DNA from: Xenorhabdus griffiniae
GTDB lineage: Bacteria > Pseudomonadota > Gammaproteobacteria > Enterobacterales > Enterobacteriaceae
Assembly (NCBI RefSeq): GCF_001028135.1
Contig: NZ_LDNM01000015.1
Span: 1-64,000, forward strand
Length of the DNA stretch: 64,000 bases
Direction: 5' to 3'
Under the pieces are notes generated by a model. That model was given only the letters and a program-made list of their open reading frames with translations. It made no database searches and was not told the DNA's origin. This document shows, piece after piece, positions 63,299-64,000 of the stretch. Made by a program: the position numbers and the translations under genes. Position 1 is the first letter of the stretch. Each line of letters opens with the position of its first letter.

Positions 63299-64000
63299 TT
63301 GACGGATCTGATTAACTTCATTAACAACATTCTTTGGGACTATGTACTGATATACCTTCTCCTTGGGGTTGGTCTTTACTTCACACTGCGTTCTGGTTTT
63401 ATACAACTTCGCCACTTTGGCCACATGTTTTCAATTCTGAGAAATAGTAATAAGTCGGATGATTCGGGCATTTCATCTTTTCAGGCCTTGTGTACCAGCC
63501 TTGCTGCCCGTGTAGGAACCGGTAACTTAGCCGGCGTTGCTATTGCAATTACTGCCGGTGGACCAGGGGCTATTTTTTGGATGTGGGTAGTGGCATTTAT
63601 TGGTATGGCGACTGCCTTTGTGGAAAGCACGCTTGCCCAGTTGTACAAGACGAAAGACGATCAAGGAAATTATCGCGGTGGCCCGGCTTACTACATGGAA
63701 AGAGGGTTGAAGAAGCGATGGATGGGAATTCTATTTTCATTCTTCCTTATTATCGCGTTTGGTCTTGTATTTAATGCTGTTCAGGCAAACTCAATTGCGG
63801 AAGCGGCTGCCTTTGCTTTTAATATAAAACCAATTTATGTCGGTATCGTATTAGTCATTATCAGTGGTGTAATTATTTTCGGCGGGCTGCGTTCTATCGC
63901 CCGGGTCGCGGAATTGGTTGTACCATTTATGGCAATTTCCTATTTTATCCTGGCACTTTGGGTTGTTGGTCACAACATTGAACGTATCCCAGCGGTATTT
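63299..64000 (+). CDS. AgcS-type sodium:alanine symporter, 5' part (runs off window)
   Basis: 234 codons of an amino acid carrier of the alanine/glycine:cation symporter family (AgcS, E. coli YaaJ). Start is TTG 63299 with AAGGGG 9-14 bases upstream; no ATG nearby. Transmembrane helices are clear from residue ~13 on (YVLIYLLLGVGLYFTLRSG), and the family signature FQALCTSLAARVGTGNLAGVA is at ~65-85, followed by GGPGAIFWMWVVAFIGMATAF and YRGGPAYYMERGL. A leader of ~430 bases after the repeat contains a CGCC/GGCG hairpin near 63243-63256. The C-terminal half is outside the window. Confidence 0.9.
   Translation, partial: MTDLINFINNILWDYVLIYLLLGVGLYFTLRSGFIQLRHFGHMFSILRNSNKSDDSGISSFQALCTSLAARVGTGNLAGVAIAITAGGPGAIFWMWVVAFIGMATAFVESTLAQLYKTKDDQGNYRGGPAYYMERGLKKRWMGILFSFFLIIAFGLVFNAVQANSIAEAAAFAFNIKPIYVGIVLVIISGVIIFGGLRSIARVAELVVPFMAISYFILALWVVGHNIERIPAVF

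Noticed and set aside
1-64000. tRNA genes, rRNA genes, CRISPR arrays and insertion sequences
   Set aside because: No cloverleaf-like segments, repeat-spacer arrays or transposase genes were recognised in the window; only the short palindromic elements are repeated.

Overview
The window looks like chromosome of an enterobacterium of the Xenorhabdus/Photorhabdus group (Morganellaceae). The evidence is the E. coli-like order rne | rluC, yceF | yceD-rpmF-plsX-fabHDG-acpP-fabF-pabC-mltG-tmk-holB-tatD-hinT, lpoB-thiK-nagZ-ndh, mfd | lolCDE-cobB-pepT | roxA, proteins close to but clearly diverged from E. coli, AT-rich intergenic DNA, and four copies of a ~106 bp palindromic element of a kind I associate with Xenorhabdus. 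The genus is an inference from memory, not from a search.

Positions 1-27.9 kb hold the late half of a lambdoid, long-tailed (siphovirus-type) prophage, all on + except for small accessory genes. The order is terminase (terS, terL), portal, SPP1 gp7-like head protein, DUF2213 protease/scaffold, cement protein, major capsid, head-tail connectors, HK97 gp10-like and tail terminator proteins, tail tube with an Ig-like domain, tail chaperone, [accessory block], tape measure, lambda M-L-K-I-J-like tail tip proteins, tail fibre and fibre assembly protein. The integrase, early and lysis genes lie left of the window. The right prophage end must be between about 27.9 and 28.47 kb.

The accessory block (10.9-16.2 kb) interrupts the tail operon between chaperone and tape measure. 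It contains a RelE/HigB-type toxin-antitoxin pair, an immI-like control module (two related Arc-type ribbon-helix-helix repressors transcribed from divergent promoters with overlapping -35 boxes, then a BRO-N antirepressor and a P22 Ant-type antirepressor, each with a hairpin-rich leader), a lipoprotein, a two-helix membrane protein of unknown function, and a second toxin-first HigBA pair on the - strand. The antirepressor control logic and the lipoprotein/membrane pair are the most interesting parts.

Positions 28.5-64 kb are core chromosome: tmaR, an SDR-like oxidoreductase, RNase E with a long structured leader, RluC, YceF, the fatty-acid/phospholipid cluster, folate (PabC), peptidoglycan (MltG, LpoB, NagZ), nucleotide/replication genes (Tmk, HolB), ThiK, NDH-2, a shortened YcfJ/UmoD-like protein, Mfd, the LolCDE lipoprotein exporter, sirtuin CobB, peptidase T, the ribosomal oxygenase RoxA, and the 5' part of an AgcS-type sodium:alanine symporter that runs off the window. 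Compared with the E. coli order as I remember it, ycfL, ycfP and nagK are missing. Between roxA and agcS lie a truncated phage integrase relic and one palindromic element, which suggests an old integration or rearrangement site.
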